Part shown: in pieces, positions 1 to 8,723 of the stretch
Numbering within the stretch: position 1 is the stretch's first letter
Layout: each line of letters starts with the position of its first letter
From: Hymenobacter volaticus
GTDB lineage: Bacteria; Bacteroidota; Bacteroidia; Cytophagales; Hymenobacteraceae
Reading direction: 5' to 3'
NCBI RefSeq assembly: GCF_022921055.1
Contig: NZ_CP095061.1
Coordinates: 1,775,501-1,839,500, forward strand
Length of the DNA: 64,000 nucleotides
Notes under the pieces: generated by a model
Seen by the model: the letters and a program-made list of their open reading frames with translations, nothing else
Databases searched by the model: none
Told to the model about the DNA's origin: nothing
Program-made: the position numbers and the translations under genes

Positions 1-2
1 AA

Positions 3-425
3 CAAGTAGAGTTGATTCCTCAACTCGCACAGCCCGATGCTCCCCTAGACATTCGGGCTCCACTTACTATCAAATTTCAATTCTGGAATTTCTCTGAAAG
101 CATTTACATCAACACCCATCTCACATTGTTTTCTTACAACGGCGAGTGCGTTTTTGATGTGGCCTCGCTTCCACTTCTATGTCAGAAGGGGATAGTGAGT
201 GGTGAGTGCATCATTCCTGGCAATTTTCTCAATGACGGTTCCTTTTATATTTCACTCTACGTGCTCAAAGACACCACCACAAATTTGTACGACTACGAGC
301 AGTGTCTCAGCTTCGACCTAGAAGATTACCGAACTGGCACACAGTGGTACGGTAAGTGGTGGGGCGTGGTCCGGCCTCAGTTACCCTTTCGCCTGACTCA
401 AATGGAAATACTGCCGACCCCATAA
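3..425 (+). CDS. Wzt-like polysaccharide ABC exporter ATPase, C-terminal domain (5' truncated by window)
   Basis: The reading frame is open to the first base, so this is only the C-terminal end (about 140 residues) of a longer protein that starts outside the window. The visible part is a beta-rich domain resembling the Wzt C-terminal carbohydrate-recognition domain: alternating strands with aromatic residues (FQFWNFSESIYIN, GSFYISLYVL) and a closing GKWWGVVRP stretch. In the family this domain follows an ABC ATPase and recognises the end-modified O-antigen or capsule chain before export through Wzm. The ATPase half is not visible here, so the assignment rests on the C-terminal fold pattern and on the glycosyltransferases that follow. 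It ends with TAA at 423-425. Confidence 0.6.
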   Translation, partial: QVELIPQLAQPDAPLDIRAPLTIKFQFWNFSESIYINTHLTLFSYNGECVFDVASLPLLCQKGIVSGECIIPGNFLNDGSFYISLYVLKDTTTNLYDYEQCLSFDLEDYRTGTQWYGKWWGVVRPQLPFRLTQMEILPTP

Positions 426-614
426 TGCCACTGCGGCCTTAGACAACGGTTCATTATACTCACAGAGAGTAATTATTGAAATTAAAGCGTAAAATCTTCT
501 TTTATGCACACGACCATGCAATAGCAATATGAATCCATCAGCCACAACAAAAGGAATAATTTCTGGCCTAGTCTATTAATATTATAACCTTGACCGTAAG
601 AAGTTGTATAAGTA

Positions 615-1517
615 ATGGACCTGCTAAAAATTGATGAAACTCCGTTGATTTCCGTGATTATTCCGTGTTATAATCATGGTTCATATTTATCAGAGGCTTT
701 AGCCAGTGTCCAGCAACAAGATTATCCTGCTATTGAAGTCATAGTGATCGATGATGGTTCGACAGACATAACCCGGAGTGTAGCACAAGATCACCCATGG
801 GTTAAGTACATTTACCAAAATAATCAAGGCTTATCGGCGGCGCGTAATAAGGGTATAGTGCACAGTAATGGTCAATATCTGCTATTTCTTGACGCTGACG
901 ATTGGCTGCTGCCAAATGCGTTAAACATAAATGTTCAGTATTTACAAGCAGACCCTAGCTTGGCTTTCGTTTCAGGTGGGCATTACAAAGCCCTAGTAGC
1001 TAGGGGTATTACAGAAAATCACACTCAAAAGGTGACTACTCATCATTACGAATATCTGCTTCGCGGTAATTATATAGCTATGTTAGCTGCAGTGATGTTT
1101 CACCGCTGGGTATTCGAGTCTTTTGCATATGATATAACGCTAAAAGCAGGTGAAGACTACGATTTATACTTGAAAATTACGCGCCTTCATCCTGTTGCTC
1201 ACCACACTCACCCGGTAGCAGTATATCGAATTCATGACTCTAACATGTCTAGCAACATTCCTCTTATGCTTCAAACAATTCTATCTATTCTCACCAAGCA
1301 TCATCAGTATCTGCGAACTGATGATGAGCGTAAGGCTTATTCTCAAGGAAAACAGGGTTGGAAAAATTATTACTGTAATGCAATTTATCATAAACTTCAG
1401 TTAGCACCTAGCAAAGTGAATATGAAAGAAGTAAAAACGTTATTAGTATTCAAGCCTTCTTTGCTTGGCTTAAAATTATTGTTGCTGCCTTTTAAATTTA
1501 TAAGAAAGAATTTATAA
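615..1517 (+). CDS. GT2 family glycosyltransferase
   Basis: This 300-residue protein is an inverting GT-A glycosyltransferase of family 2. The N-terminus has the nucleotide-sugar fold signature (ISVIIPCYNHGSYL, then VIVIDDGSTD near residues 45-52), followed by the second acidic motif LFLDADDW (about residues 90-97) that coordinates the metal and UDP or dTDP sugar. A C-terminal EDYDLYLK segment fits the acceptor-side acidic motif. No membrane segment is evident, so it probably acts at the inner face of the cytoplasmic membrane in surface-polysaccharide assembly. The sugar specificity cannot be read from sequence. Its 3' end overlaps the convergent glycosyltransferase on the other strand by 6 bases (1512-1517). 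Confidence 0.85.
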   Translation: MDLLKIDETPLISVIIPCYNHGSYLSEALASVQQQDYPAIEVIVIDDGSTDITRSVAQDHPWVKYIYQNNQGLSAARNKGIVHSNGQYLLFLDADDWLLPNALNINVQYLQADPSLAFVSGGHYKALVARGITENHTQKVTTHHYEYLLRGNYIAMLAAVMFHRWVFESFAYDITLKAGEDYDLYLKITRLHPVAHHTHPVAVYRIHDSNMSSNIPLMLQTILSILTKHHQYLRTDDERKAYSQGKQGWKNYYCNAIYHKLQLAPSKVNMKEVKTLLVFKPSLLGLKLLLLPFKFIRKNL

Positions 1518-2375
1518 AATATATCTTAATTTCCTTAAAATTTTATTTCCAATAGTTCTTGAAACTTGTATTATTTTGTTATTATTGATGGTAATTTTGA
1601 TTAATTCATAACGGAAATATTTTATAATCTCATCAATTTTATTTGAATATTTAGGGTCTTCTACCTTTTTGATAACTTTTAAAAAAGTTATTACTTTGGT
1701 AAAATTATAGTAATCAGACTGTCCTGAATATGCTCCACCATCATGAACTCGATAAGCGCCCATCACATCTCTAAAATACTTTGCCTTGCCATACCTGCAA
1801 AAAACGAAGTATAATCCTAAGTCGGGATAAGGTAAGCTAAAAACCCATGTAGGTAGGTCATCAATTGGGATATTTCGATGTACGACAGAAAGTGACGCCA
1901 CAGGATTTATTCTTTTAGTGATAAAATCACTAACGGTTAGTACATCATTTGCATTTAGCATTAAAGGGTCTTTAGATATATAAGAATAGGTCTTAGTCTG
2001 AACACGCACTCTATGAAAGCAAAAGGAGAATTCCGGGTTATTTTCTAAAAAGCTTACTTGCTTTTGGAGTTTCATAGGATCAAGCCAGAAGTCGTCTCCA
2101 TCCAGCCATGCCACATATCGCCCCTTGCAGCGTTGATATGATGCCCACATCATGGGTATCATCCCCAAATTCACATTAGGCAAAAACAATTGAATTTTTC
2201 CTGGATACTTAGCTTGATAATCAAGAACAATTTCCCTAGTGCCATCAGTTGAGCAATCTTCGCCAATAACTACTTCATAAGTAAAAGTAGTCTGCTGCAT
2301 TAAGACGCTTTCAATTGCATCAGCAATAAAGTGTTTGTGGTTGTAGGTGGTAATCCACACACTAACATCAACCAT
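1512..2375 (-). CDS. GT2 family glycosyltransferase
   Basis: This 287-residue GT-A fold glycosyltransferase is distinct from its convergent neighbour. It begins VSVWITTYNHKHFIADAIES and carries VVIGEDCSTDGT (about residues 35-46) and the metal-binding motif AWLDGDDFW (about 89-97). These variants (GEDCSTDGT, WLDGDDFW) are typical of the GT2 subgroup found in Bacteroidota capsule and O-antigen loci. The C-terminus is basic and Ile/Asn rich. It is the last gene of a minus-strand run: decayed aminotransferase, WbqC, FemAB-like, methyltransferase, this gene. The gap to the methyltransferase is 62 bases. Codon use is strongly AT-biased compared with the rest of the window, as for the whole locus. 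Confidence 0.85.
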   Translation of the reverse strand: MVDVSVWITTYNHKHFIADAIESVLMQQTTFTYEVVIGEDCSTDGTREIVLDYQAKYPGKIQLFLPNVNLGMIPMMWASYQRCKGRYVAWLDGDDFWLDPMKLQKQVSFLENNPEFSFCFHRVRVQTKTYSYISKDPLMLNANDVLTVSDFITKRINPVASLSVVHRNIPIDDLPTWVFSLPYPDLGLYFVFCRYGKAKYFRDVMGAYRVHDGGAYSGQSDYYNFTKVITFLKVIKKVEDPKYSNKIDEIIKYFRYELIKITINNNKIIQVSRTIGNKILRKLRYIL

Positions 2376-2437
2376 GTTTTGACGGCAAATTAATTGTCAA
2401 TTACGTGAAGTGGTAATAATAACATAGGTAGTTTAAT

Positions 2438-3136
2438 TCAGTTCTTTATACCGTAATACATGCCTCTGCCGAATAAACCTTGGGCATCGTATTGCACTTT
2501 TATGCCCGCGGTTTCAATGATGTCTCTATATTCGGAATCAGTCCACAGACCCATCACGTGGCTTTCTGTAAAACTATTCACACCTTCTTTTGTTCCTACC
2601 AAATAGTTAATGTCAAATATCGACGTGCGTCCGCGTAGCTGACTAGTGTACATCCAAGCAATTTTTAGATTGGGTTGATCAACAAAATTGGCTGTAATTC
2701 TATTGACCCAATAATTTTCGGGTGTGATCCATGGTTCTATAACCAACAGACCACCAGAATTTAAATGCTGAGTGAAACACGTAACTGCTTTGCGCAAATT
2801 TTCCAAGGTTTGTACGTAACCAATTGAACTAAATAAGCAAACCACCACATCAAAAGCGCTCGGCAATCGAAAGTCACTCATATCCCCTTGGTGCAATGGG
2901 ACCATTGGGCAGCGTTTGTGAGCTACGGCAAGAAGTTCCGGATTTAAGTCCAAGCCAGAACAAGAGTAATGATGCTGTAGATACTCTAAGTGCTTACCCG
3001 TTCCACAAGCTACATCCAGTAAGCTTTTCGCATGAGGAACATGTTGCTGAATGAGCTCATGCAATGAATTGCAAGCTTCTCCGTAATCTTTAAAATGATA
3101 TAAAGCATCATAATATTCAGCCGTCTTTGTAAACAT
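2438..3136 (-). CDS. class I SAM-dependent methyltransferase
   Basis: This 232-residue protein carries the Rossmann SAM-binding motif I LLDVACGTGKHLEYL (about residues 39-53), an acidic motif II region (CSGLDLNPELL) and a motif VVVCLFSSIGYV after the DMSDFRLP post-I segment. It resembles small-molecule and sugar methyltransferases of the Methyltransf_25/11 type, including those that N-methylate dTDP-amino sugars. The tail WITPENYWVN...FDINYLVGTKEGV fits that subgroup. Its position in a polysaccharide locus next to a decayed sugar aminotransferase makes a nucleotide-sugar or glycan acceptor plausible, but this is inference. A different small acceptor cannot be excluded. Confidence 0.8.
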   Translation of the reverse strand: MFTKTAEYYDALYHFKDYGEACNSLHELIQQHVPHAKSLLDVACGTGKHLEYLQHHYSCSGLDLNPELLAVAHKRCPMVPLHQGDMSDFRLPSAFDVVVCLFSSIGYVQTLENLRKAVTCFTQHLNSGGLLVIEPWITPENYWVNRITANFVDQPNLKIAWMYTSQLRGRTSIFDINYLVGTKEGVNSFTESHVMGLWTDSEYRDIIETAGIKVQYDAQGLFGRGMYYGIKN

Positions 3137-3442
3137 GTAGGTTGTGAAGTGAAACTGTGTAACTTATCTACGGCTAGCTAACAGTCTGCCGCAACTTAAG
3201 CTTAGTACTAATTTACTCTTTCGAATAGAATTGTAAGAGCTAGCTTCATGCCACGGACATTTGTGAACAAAAATTAAGCACTCGTGAAGCTCATCTTTGT
3301 GCTGAAGCTCTTAGCGTAGCTTACATAATATTAAAAATCTAATTAATGATTATATGTATTGGTGAGCAAGATCATCTCGTTTCTATCTCATATAATACAA
3401 TAAGACAGTGAATGGCATGCCGCGTCTGACTTGATAAAATGC
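3137..3442. other. intergenic, no gene seen
   Basis: About 306 bases of AT-rich sequence between two minus-strand genes. I see no supported ORF, RNA or clear terminator. It may hold the promoter of the methyltransferase gene, but no good consensus box is evident. Confidence 0.4.
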
Positions 3443-4456
3443 TTATATTTTCTGGCTGAAGCGTCGATAAGCAGGGAAATATCCTGTTCTATCGGCGGGA
3501 TCAACTTTTGCCTGCTCACACAGGGTATTATAAAGTTTCTCTCGATATACTTGCTTTAGGCACCTCAATGGCAAGTCTAAAGGACCAAAGCGTTGCTTGA
3601 AACTGGCAATGGAATCACCCGGATTCACTCCACCGCCTAGATTTAAGTAGGGGATTCCCTTTTCTTTTAGGCACAAAGCACTGTGCCAGAGCAAAGGCGT
3701 AGTCTGGTTCTCATAGCCAGGCAATGACAAGTTGAACAAGTATTCGCCCATGTAATCAGTGTAAGCTAAAACGACTACTGCTTTCACTTGACTATTCTCA
3801 GTATATCCAATAAGTAAAACTTTTTCATTATCGACTAGCGCTGAAAGAGTTAATAATGAAAAGTTGTAAATATTCGCCGCTGTTTTGCTAGCAAAAAAAG
3901 AGTGATAATTCGAAATAAAAAAATCTTTTAAAGCTAATTTATCAAAAGAATATAGATGCTTTTGATTTTCGAAATCTTTTAGTTGCCTTTTTCTATTCTG
4001 CGAAAGTTTCTGGTAAAGTTCGTTAACACTCAGCTGCAAGTTCACTACATACAGCCTATTGGGGACAAAAATGTCTTCTAGATTCAATTCCACCTGAGTT
4101 CCAAGTACTGGATTCAGCGCTATATATCCACATACATACCCGGTCTGTACAGCAAAGCGACGCCAAGCAAGCATGAAATTTACAAATGTTCCTGTTCCCA
4201 CAAATCCAGAAAATCCGTAGGGCGTCACTACATCAGTATATCCCTGATAAGTCCGTTCTGCAAGTGGAAAAACGACTTTTGCCTCGCTGCTTTGCCACAC
4301 GTGAAGATTTGTAGGATAACCCGTTGTGAGATGCATGGCATAACAACTCTCCCAAGTGTGTCCAAATGCGTGAGGTACATTTTGTAGAGCAGCCTGCCAC
4401 TGAATTGGGTCAGATAAAGGAATCAACTTTTGGCTTACTACAGCGAAATCTTCCAT
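3443..4456 (-). CDS. FemAB/GNAT-like acyl- or aminoacyl-transferase
   Basis: This 337-residue protein looks like a FemAB-type tandem GNAT transferase. The N-terminal half recognises a substrate (PHAFGHTWESCYAMHL, PYGFSGFVG), and the C-terminal half shows the typical GNAT core with EYLFNLSLPGYE, PLLWHSALCLKEKGIPYLNLGGG and a final SIASFKQRFG (around residues 250-305). Family members transfer acyl or aminoacyl groups to sugars, peptidoglycan precursors or lipid-linked intermediates. In polysaccharide loci they usually acylate an amino sugar. That would suit the neighbouring sugar aminotransferase remnant, whose product would supply the amino group; this link is inference. It starts 10 bases after the WbqC stop, so the two are probably cotranscribed. 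Confidence 0.6.
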   Translation of the reverse strand: MEDFAVVSQKLIPLSDPIQWQAALQNVPHAFGHTWESCYAMHLTTGYPTNLHVWQSSEAKVVFPLAERTYQGYTDVVTPYGFSGFVGTGTFVNFMLAWRRFAVQTGYVCGYIALNPVLGTQVELNLEDIFVPNRLYVVNLQLSVNELYQKLSQNRKRQLKDFENQKHLYSFDKLALKDFFISNYHSFFASKTAANIYNFSLLTLSALVDNEKVLLIGYTENSQVKAVVVLAYTDYMGEYLFNLSLPGYENQTTPLLWHSALCLKEKGIPYLNLGGGVNPGDSIASFKQRFGPLDLPLRCLKQVYREKLYNTLCEQAKVDPADRTGYFPAYRRFSQKI

Positions 4457-4466
4457 GATTGAAACC

Positions 4467-5165
4467 TTATATCAACCTGTATTGCAAGAGCATTTGACTG
4501 ATTTGCTCTGGAGAATTATGCATTAAAACGTCTAGAATAGAAAGACCGGGCACATGATCCGACGAGAACTGCTGATACACAGGCAGGCCTGGCTCCAGAA
4601 AAAGAAGGCGGACTCCATACTGCTCGAATAAGGCTGCTTGATACAATGATGCCCCACCGACGAGATTAACGTACTCGCTGGCTTGTTCTTGAAGGCAGAT
4701 GTCAATGATTGTGTTTTGAGCACGCAAATGCTCGTTGCCATACTTTGCAGAAGTGGATATTATTTTCGTATGGATGCCAAGGTACTCCAGCACGTGCAAC
4801 AATCCGCTGTATACAAGTCCTGAAATATGCGTTTCATTAGAAGTGAGTACTTTATACACCATCGGAAAAACTCTTTTAAAATAAGGAGCTTTAGTATAAG
4901 AGACTTCTATTGTTCTCAGTAGTTTAATTTGCCATTTAATAGCGTATGAAATTTCAAGGTCTTTAATTAGCCTGTTCTGCGAGGCCTTTCTTAGAGGAAC
5001 GGTAAAATAAACAGCTTGATTATTCACTAGTAATCGATTACGATTTATCCACCCTTTGTTGATATAGTGTACGCTATCAAAAAGAACGAATTTGTCTACT
5101 GCCGCAATCAACTGAAAGTACCCTAAATATGGAAAAATATAGGGTTGCATTATTGCAATACGCAT
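4467..5165 (-). CDS. WbqC family protein
   Basis: This 232-residue protein has the WbqC signature at the N-terminus: MRIAIMQPYIFPYLGYFQLI, then DKFVLFDSVHYINKGWINRNR, followed by YFTVPLRKASQNRLIKDLEI. WbqC proteins are widespread in O-antigen and capsule clusters and in Bacteroidota genomes. They are often encoded next to amino-sugar aminotransferases and acyltransferases, and no reaction is firmly assigned that I can cite. Here the start codon lies one base after the stop codon (5167-5169) of the decayed aminotransferase gene, so translation was once coupled to it. The frame is intact and unbroken even though its upstream partner is dead. Confidence 0.85.
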   Translation of the reverse strand: MRIAIMQPYIFPYLGYFQLIAAVDKFVLFDSVHYINKGWINRNRLLVNNQAVYFTVPLRKASQNRLIKDLEISYAIKWQIKLLRTIEVSYTKAPYFKRVFPMVYKVLTSNETHISGLVYSGLLHVLEYLGIHTKIISTSAKYGNEHLRAQNTIIDICLQEQASEYVNLVGGASLYQAALFEQYGVRLLFLEPGLPVYQQFSSDHVPGLSILDVLMHNSPEQISQMLLQYRLI

Positions 5166-5166
5166 C

Positions 5167-5985
5167 TTACAAACATATAATAATACTTACAATTAGCTGA
5201 ACCTCTGCAAAAGTCAAATCATGCGAGAGTAGCAGACAAAGAATGAGCTGAGAAATATTTTGGGCAACCGTTGCTTTTTTGAGCGTCACATAATTTAGGT
5301 TCATAAGAGCCGGATAAAAATAGCATCACGGGAAAATATGTTGCTCGTTGAGTGCTAGTATTACCGATGCTAGTGTTTTCTCATCTGAAAAAAGAACGGG
5401 ATAATATGCATAGTTGTAGCTTGTTTCAGGGCCAGTTATCGGCCGAGTTAAGCTATAGCCTAGTAGAAACTGATTGTATAGTTCGCTTAGTTCTTTACGA
5501 TATTGTATAAGTTCCTTCACCTTGGGGAGCATGCAGAGGCCCATTGCGGTATGAAGTTCAGAGTTTTTGCTGTTGATGCCTAGGCCCCAATAATGCTTCA
5601 GTCCGTCGTGCTCAAAATTAGCCATACATGAAATTGTAAAACTAAAACGTCATCAGTCACAATTGCATTGCCCTCACCTATATAACATAACTTGGTAGCG
5701 TGGAAGCCTAAAGTGGAAACTTGCCCAAAGTTTAAAATTGACTGCAATTTACGTTTAACCCCGAAGCGATGAGCCACATCATAAATAAGTTTCAGATTGT
5801 CCTTCTGCGCTATAACCTAAATAGCTTATGTTGCGCATGGATTGCCGTATACATTCGTGACTATAATTGCACTAGTTTCGATCGTAATTCCGCGCTTTAC
5901 TAAAGCCGGCTCAAAGCGTAACGTTGAGAAGTAAATATAAAAAATGGGGCGACAATTTTCCAAACTAATACTGGAAGTGGTAGCA
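5167..5985 (-). pseudogene. decayed DegT/DnrJ/EryC1/StrS (VioA-like) sugar aminotransferase
   Basis: Reading this stretch across frames rebuilds most of a PLP-dependent sugar aminotransferase. In order on the minus strand: a degenerate N-terminal part near 5950, then AIIVTNVYGNP, IAQKDNLKLIYDVAHRFG (the Asp that contacts the PLP pyridine), STLGFHATKLCYIGEGNA (HATK carries the Schiff-base lysine), NFEHDGLKHYWGLGINSKNS, YFYPALMNLNYV and LILCLLLSHDLTFAEVQL. It is broken by TAA at 5826-5828, TAG at 5817-5819, TGA at 5326-5328 and a frameshift near 5623-5635. About 15 codons are missing near 5930, and the first 50 or so codons are absent. The longest open piece, 5326-5625, codes for 99 residues. 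The enzyme would have made a dTDP-amino sugar; it is surely inactive now. Confidence 0.85.
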
Positions 5986-6153
5986 ACTTAGCAGACATTG
6001 AGTGCAATGGTTTAAGTTAATTTAAATTAACATTATTTGTGTAATAAATTTAGGCTGCGGATATTTCACTATAGTGTAACTAATTTTACTTATTGAAGCT
6101 GATTTGACATAGGTATCTATTAAGATAAGCAACCTTTTCTTTCCTCACAGCTA

Positions 6154-7089
6154 ATGGATATCAATTACATCATTCTAGCTCACAAGAACCCTGAGCAGGT
6201 AGGACGGCTAATAAGTAGGCTAAGCACAAGTAATACCCGTTTCTATATCCACGTAGATAGTAACAGCGCAATAGAGCCTTTCAAACAGCAACTCGCGACT
6301 ACTAAACATTGTTTCCTTTTAGAGAATAGAGAAAAAGGCACATGGGGCGACTTAGGCATTGTTAAAGCGACAATTCATGCCTTGCGAAAAATTATTAGAG
6401 ATCACCGTAGAGGCTATTGCGTCTTGTTGAGCGGACAAGATTATCCAATAAAACCCAATAAAAAAATAGAAAGCTTTCTAACTATTCATCAAGGTACAAG
6501 CTTTGTTAGTGCATTTGCCTTGCCAAAATCATCATGGGATTACGGCGGAATGAATAGAATAGAGTATTATAAATTCAATCTATCTGATAATAGGGGAGAT
6601 TATCTCATGTTACCATATGTTTTATCAAAGGAGTTTTTGAGAAAGTGGGTTCATTATGTCCATACTGTTAGAAAGTTAGTTCGGCTAAAGAGGTATCCTT
6701 GGGAAATATTGAAAAAGAGACGTTTTCCTAGGTATATGCAGCCATTTGGGGGTAGCCAGTGGTGGGCTATTCCGGTCGAGGTAGCAGAGAAATTATTGTT
6801 TTTTTTCGACCATAATCCGAAGTTCTTATCCTACCACCAGTACACGCTTTTACCAGATGAAATAGTTTTTCAAAGCTTAGTTAAGCATCTTCATATAACA
6901 CCAATAAAGCCATCCATAACTTACGTTAATTGGGAAAGGCCAAACGTAGTCCTGCCAGTTACGTTCAATGAAAATGATTTTCAAGAATTATTGAGTCAGC
7001 CGGAGGAAATGCTTTTCGCAAGAAAATTCGATGCCGAGAACGAGCCAAAGATCCTAGACTTAATAGATCAATTCTTATTGACTGGTTAG
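6154..7089 (+). CDS. GT14-like (core-2/I-branching, beta-1,6-GlcNAc transferase) glycosyltransferase
   Basis: This 311-residue protein starts MDINYIILAHKNPEQVGRLI and continues TRFYIHVDSNS, the hallmark opening of the branch/xylosyltransferase family. It also carries YCVLLSGQDYPIKP near residues 90-105, a nearly invariant motif of the family, GGSQWWAIP around residue 205 and LLPDEIVFQSLV near 240. Eukaryotic members add beta-1,6-GlcNAc branches or xylose; bacterial ones act in capsule or lipopolysaccharide synthesis with unknown sugar. It stands alone on the plus strand after an AT-rich 170-base gap that probably contains its promoter. It is the last recognisable gene of the polysaccharide locus. 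Confidence 0.85.
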   Translation: MDINYIILAHKNPEQVGRLISRLSTSNTRFYIHVDSNSAIEPFKQQLATTKHCFLLENREKGTWGDLGIVKATIHALRKIIRDHRRGYCVLLSGQDYPIKPNKKIESFLTIHQGTSFVSAFALPKSSWDYGGMNRIEYYKFNLSDNRGDYLMLPYVLSKEFLRKWVHYVHTVRKLVRLKRYPWEILKKRRFPRYMQPFGGSQWWAIPVEVAEKLLFFFDHNPKFLSYHQYTLLPDEIVFQSLVKHLHITPIKPSITYVNWERPNVVLPVTFNENDFQELLSQPEEMLFARKFDAENEPKILDLIDQFLLTG

Positions 7090-7642
7090 AAAATGTGAAT
7101 AGAGTAGAATACTTTGGTTCAATGAGATGAAGCAGACCTATCTGTTGCTACCCTTGCTAAATACGAAAAGCCTTTACAATATGGATGCTTTATATGAAGA
7201 TCGAAGAGTAAATTATTTGCTCCATTATCGTATTGATATGAATATCGGTTCACAACATGTTAGGCTAGTTATTAACTTGTCTCCTACAAATCGTCGGTGG
7301 ATCGGTTGCTCGATATAAGTATAAAAGAATAGAGCAGCTACATAGAAATAATAAAAATCAGCAGAATATTTCCAATGATGTACTCTTTAAGAAAACGATC
7401 TAATACTTATATATGAATTAGAACTTTTATGAAGCGCTGGTAGCAGGAAACACCGCTTCAACTTGCTGAAATTTCCGAAACGTGATTTCTAAAGTGCTTT
7501 TATAGCAGGCAAATGCGGGCAAGAAATTCGCGAAACGTGAGAACCGCAGCTTTCTGCCTACAAAGTCATGCGCAAGAAATACACGTCATATATTTGAGTG
7601 CTTGGTACGGCGTTGGTGCATCTATACTAATTGATTTATGCC
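7090..7642. other. intergenic, boundary of the polysaccharide locus
   Basis: About 550 bases where composition changes from AT-rich to the GC-richer rest of the window. A 63-codon open frame at 7127-7318 has no recognisable feature and I do not call it. No tRNA, terminator or insertion-sequence end is evident. Confidence 0.4.
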
Positions 7643-8491
7643 TTACTGAGTGGGCCCGGCGTCAACTCGAGACTCCAGGGTGCGTTGCATTGCTACAGGC
7701 ACAGCTGATAGCAAATCGTAGCCGGTGGCGGCCTCAATAGCATCGACGGTGGTGCGGTAGCTTGCCCAATCCGTGTTCAGAGAATTGTTGTTCGGTGTGT
7801 CGACGGCAATGATGCGCGTGGAACTGTTGACGCGGCTTGCATCATCGGAGCCTTCTGGCAGCACGACGATAACCTTCCAGATGCGTTTCGGTACGGTTAT
7901 GCGGCCGTTATCCAGCGTCGATTTGGTGCCGTTTGAGCCGGTGCCTCCGGTGCCGTACTGCCCCATGATAATGTAGAGCTCGTTGCCGACCTTGGCAAGC
8001 GTGCGGCAATATTCCTCCAAGTCGCCCCAGGCCTGCTGATTGTTGTTGGGGGCCTGCGGTATCATGTTGGTCATCAAGAAGGTAGCAGAGTTGTCGGCTA
8101 CCGTTTTGGTGCGGTCGGCAGAGGGACAGTTGTGGCCCCGGTCGAAGCCGGAACCCGTGTAGCTGCTGCTCTGTGCTTGGTACCAACCGGTTGGTAGAGA
8201 GGCATCGGCCCGGAAATCATCCTGACGTGCTGCGCTGCCTAGCCACTCGGTACTGAGGTGCCAGCTTACCCAATTCGGAATGCCCCGGTCTCGGTGGTAG
8301 GAGAGAATGTACTGGGGCTTGGTGAGCAGATAGTTGGTAGGTTGATTGACGTCGGCAGTGGCGCCGCTCGGATTGCCTAAGGCCAAGTGGTCGGGGGCTG
8401 GTTCGGCGGCATCTTCTGATTCACAACCGGCAACTACTGCCAGTAGCACGCAGGGCAACAAGAAACGAAAGCGGGAGAAAGCTATCATCAT
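7643..8491 (-). CDS. DNA/RNA non-specific endonuclease, lipoprotein (NUC1 family)
   Basis: This is a beta-beta-alpha metal nuclease. The catalytic motif FDRGHNCPSADRT is present (DRGH at residues 117-120 from the chosen start), with the metal-binding Asn-rich segment NMIPQAPNNNQQAW downstream and the typical ITVPKRIWKVIVVL strand. The N-terminus is a lipoprotein signal: basic residues, a hydrophobic run and lipobox VAGC, followed by ESED, so the mature enzyme should be a surface or periplasmic lipoprotein that degrades external nucleic acid. I chose the ATG at 8489-8491 (MMIAFSRF) over one seven codons earlier because it gives a normal signal length. It stands alone between convergent and divergent neighbours. 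Confidence 0.9.
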   Translation of the reverse strand: MMIAFSRFRFLLPCVLLAVVAGCESEDAAEPAPDHLALGNPSGATADVNQPTNYLLTKPQYILSYHRDRGIPNWVSWHLSTEWLGSAARQDDFRADASLPTGWYQAQSSSYTGSGFDRGHNCPSADRTKTVADNSATFLMTNMIPQAPNNNQQAWGDLEEYCRTLAKVGNELYIIMGQYGTGGTGSNGTKSTLDNGRITVPKRIWKVIVVLPEGSDDASRVNSSTRIIAVDTPNNNSLNTDWASYRTTVDAIEAATGYDLLSAVPVAMQRTLESRVDAGPTQ

Positions 8492-8723
8492 AGTGTAAAG
8501 GTAAAGCGACACTAGTTAGGTGCCGTTGGGCACATACCAGTAAACTTCCTTCTGGCTGTATTGGAAAATTGAAGTGTGCCTCAACTAATAGATGTAGCTG
8601 GGGACGGCTTGTGAAATATAGTTGATGCTGCCTCACTAAAAATGTAGCTTGTCTCGTTAGCTCTGCGCAAAGGATTACTTCCTTTACTAGCCTATCGCCC
8701 TTTCACTATTTACTTTCTTATTT

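Noticed and set aside
7127..7318. 63-residue open frame after the GT14-like gene
   Set aside because: No signal peptide, fold or motif; it may be the relic of an older gene in the polysaccharide locus, but evidence is lacking.
7513..7740. 75-residue plus-strand frame
   Set aside because: It overlaps the 3' end of the nuclease gene on the other strand and has no recognisable feature.
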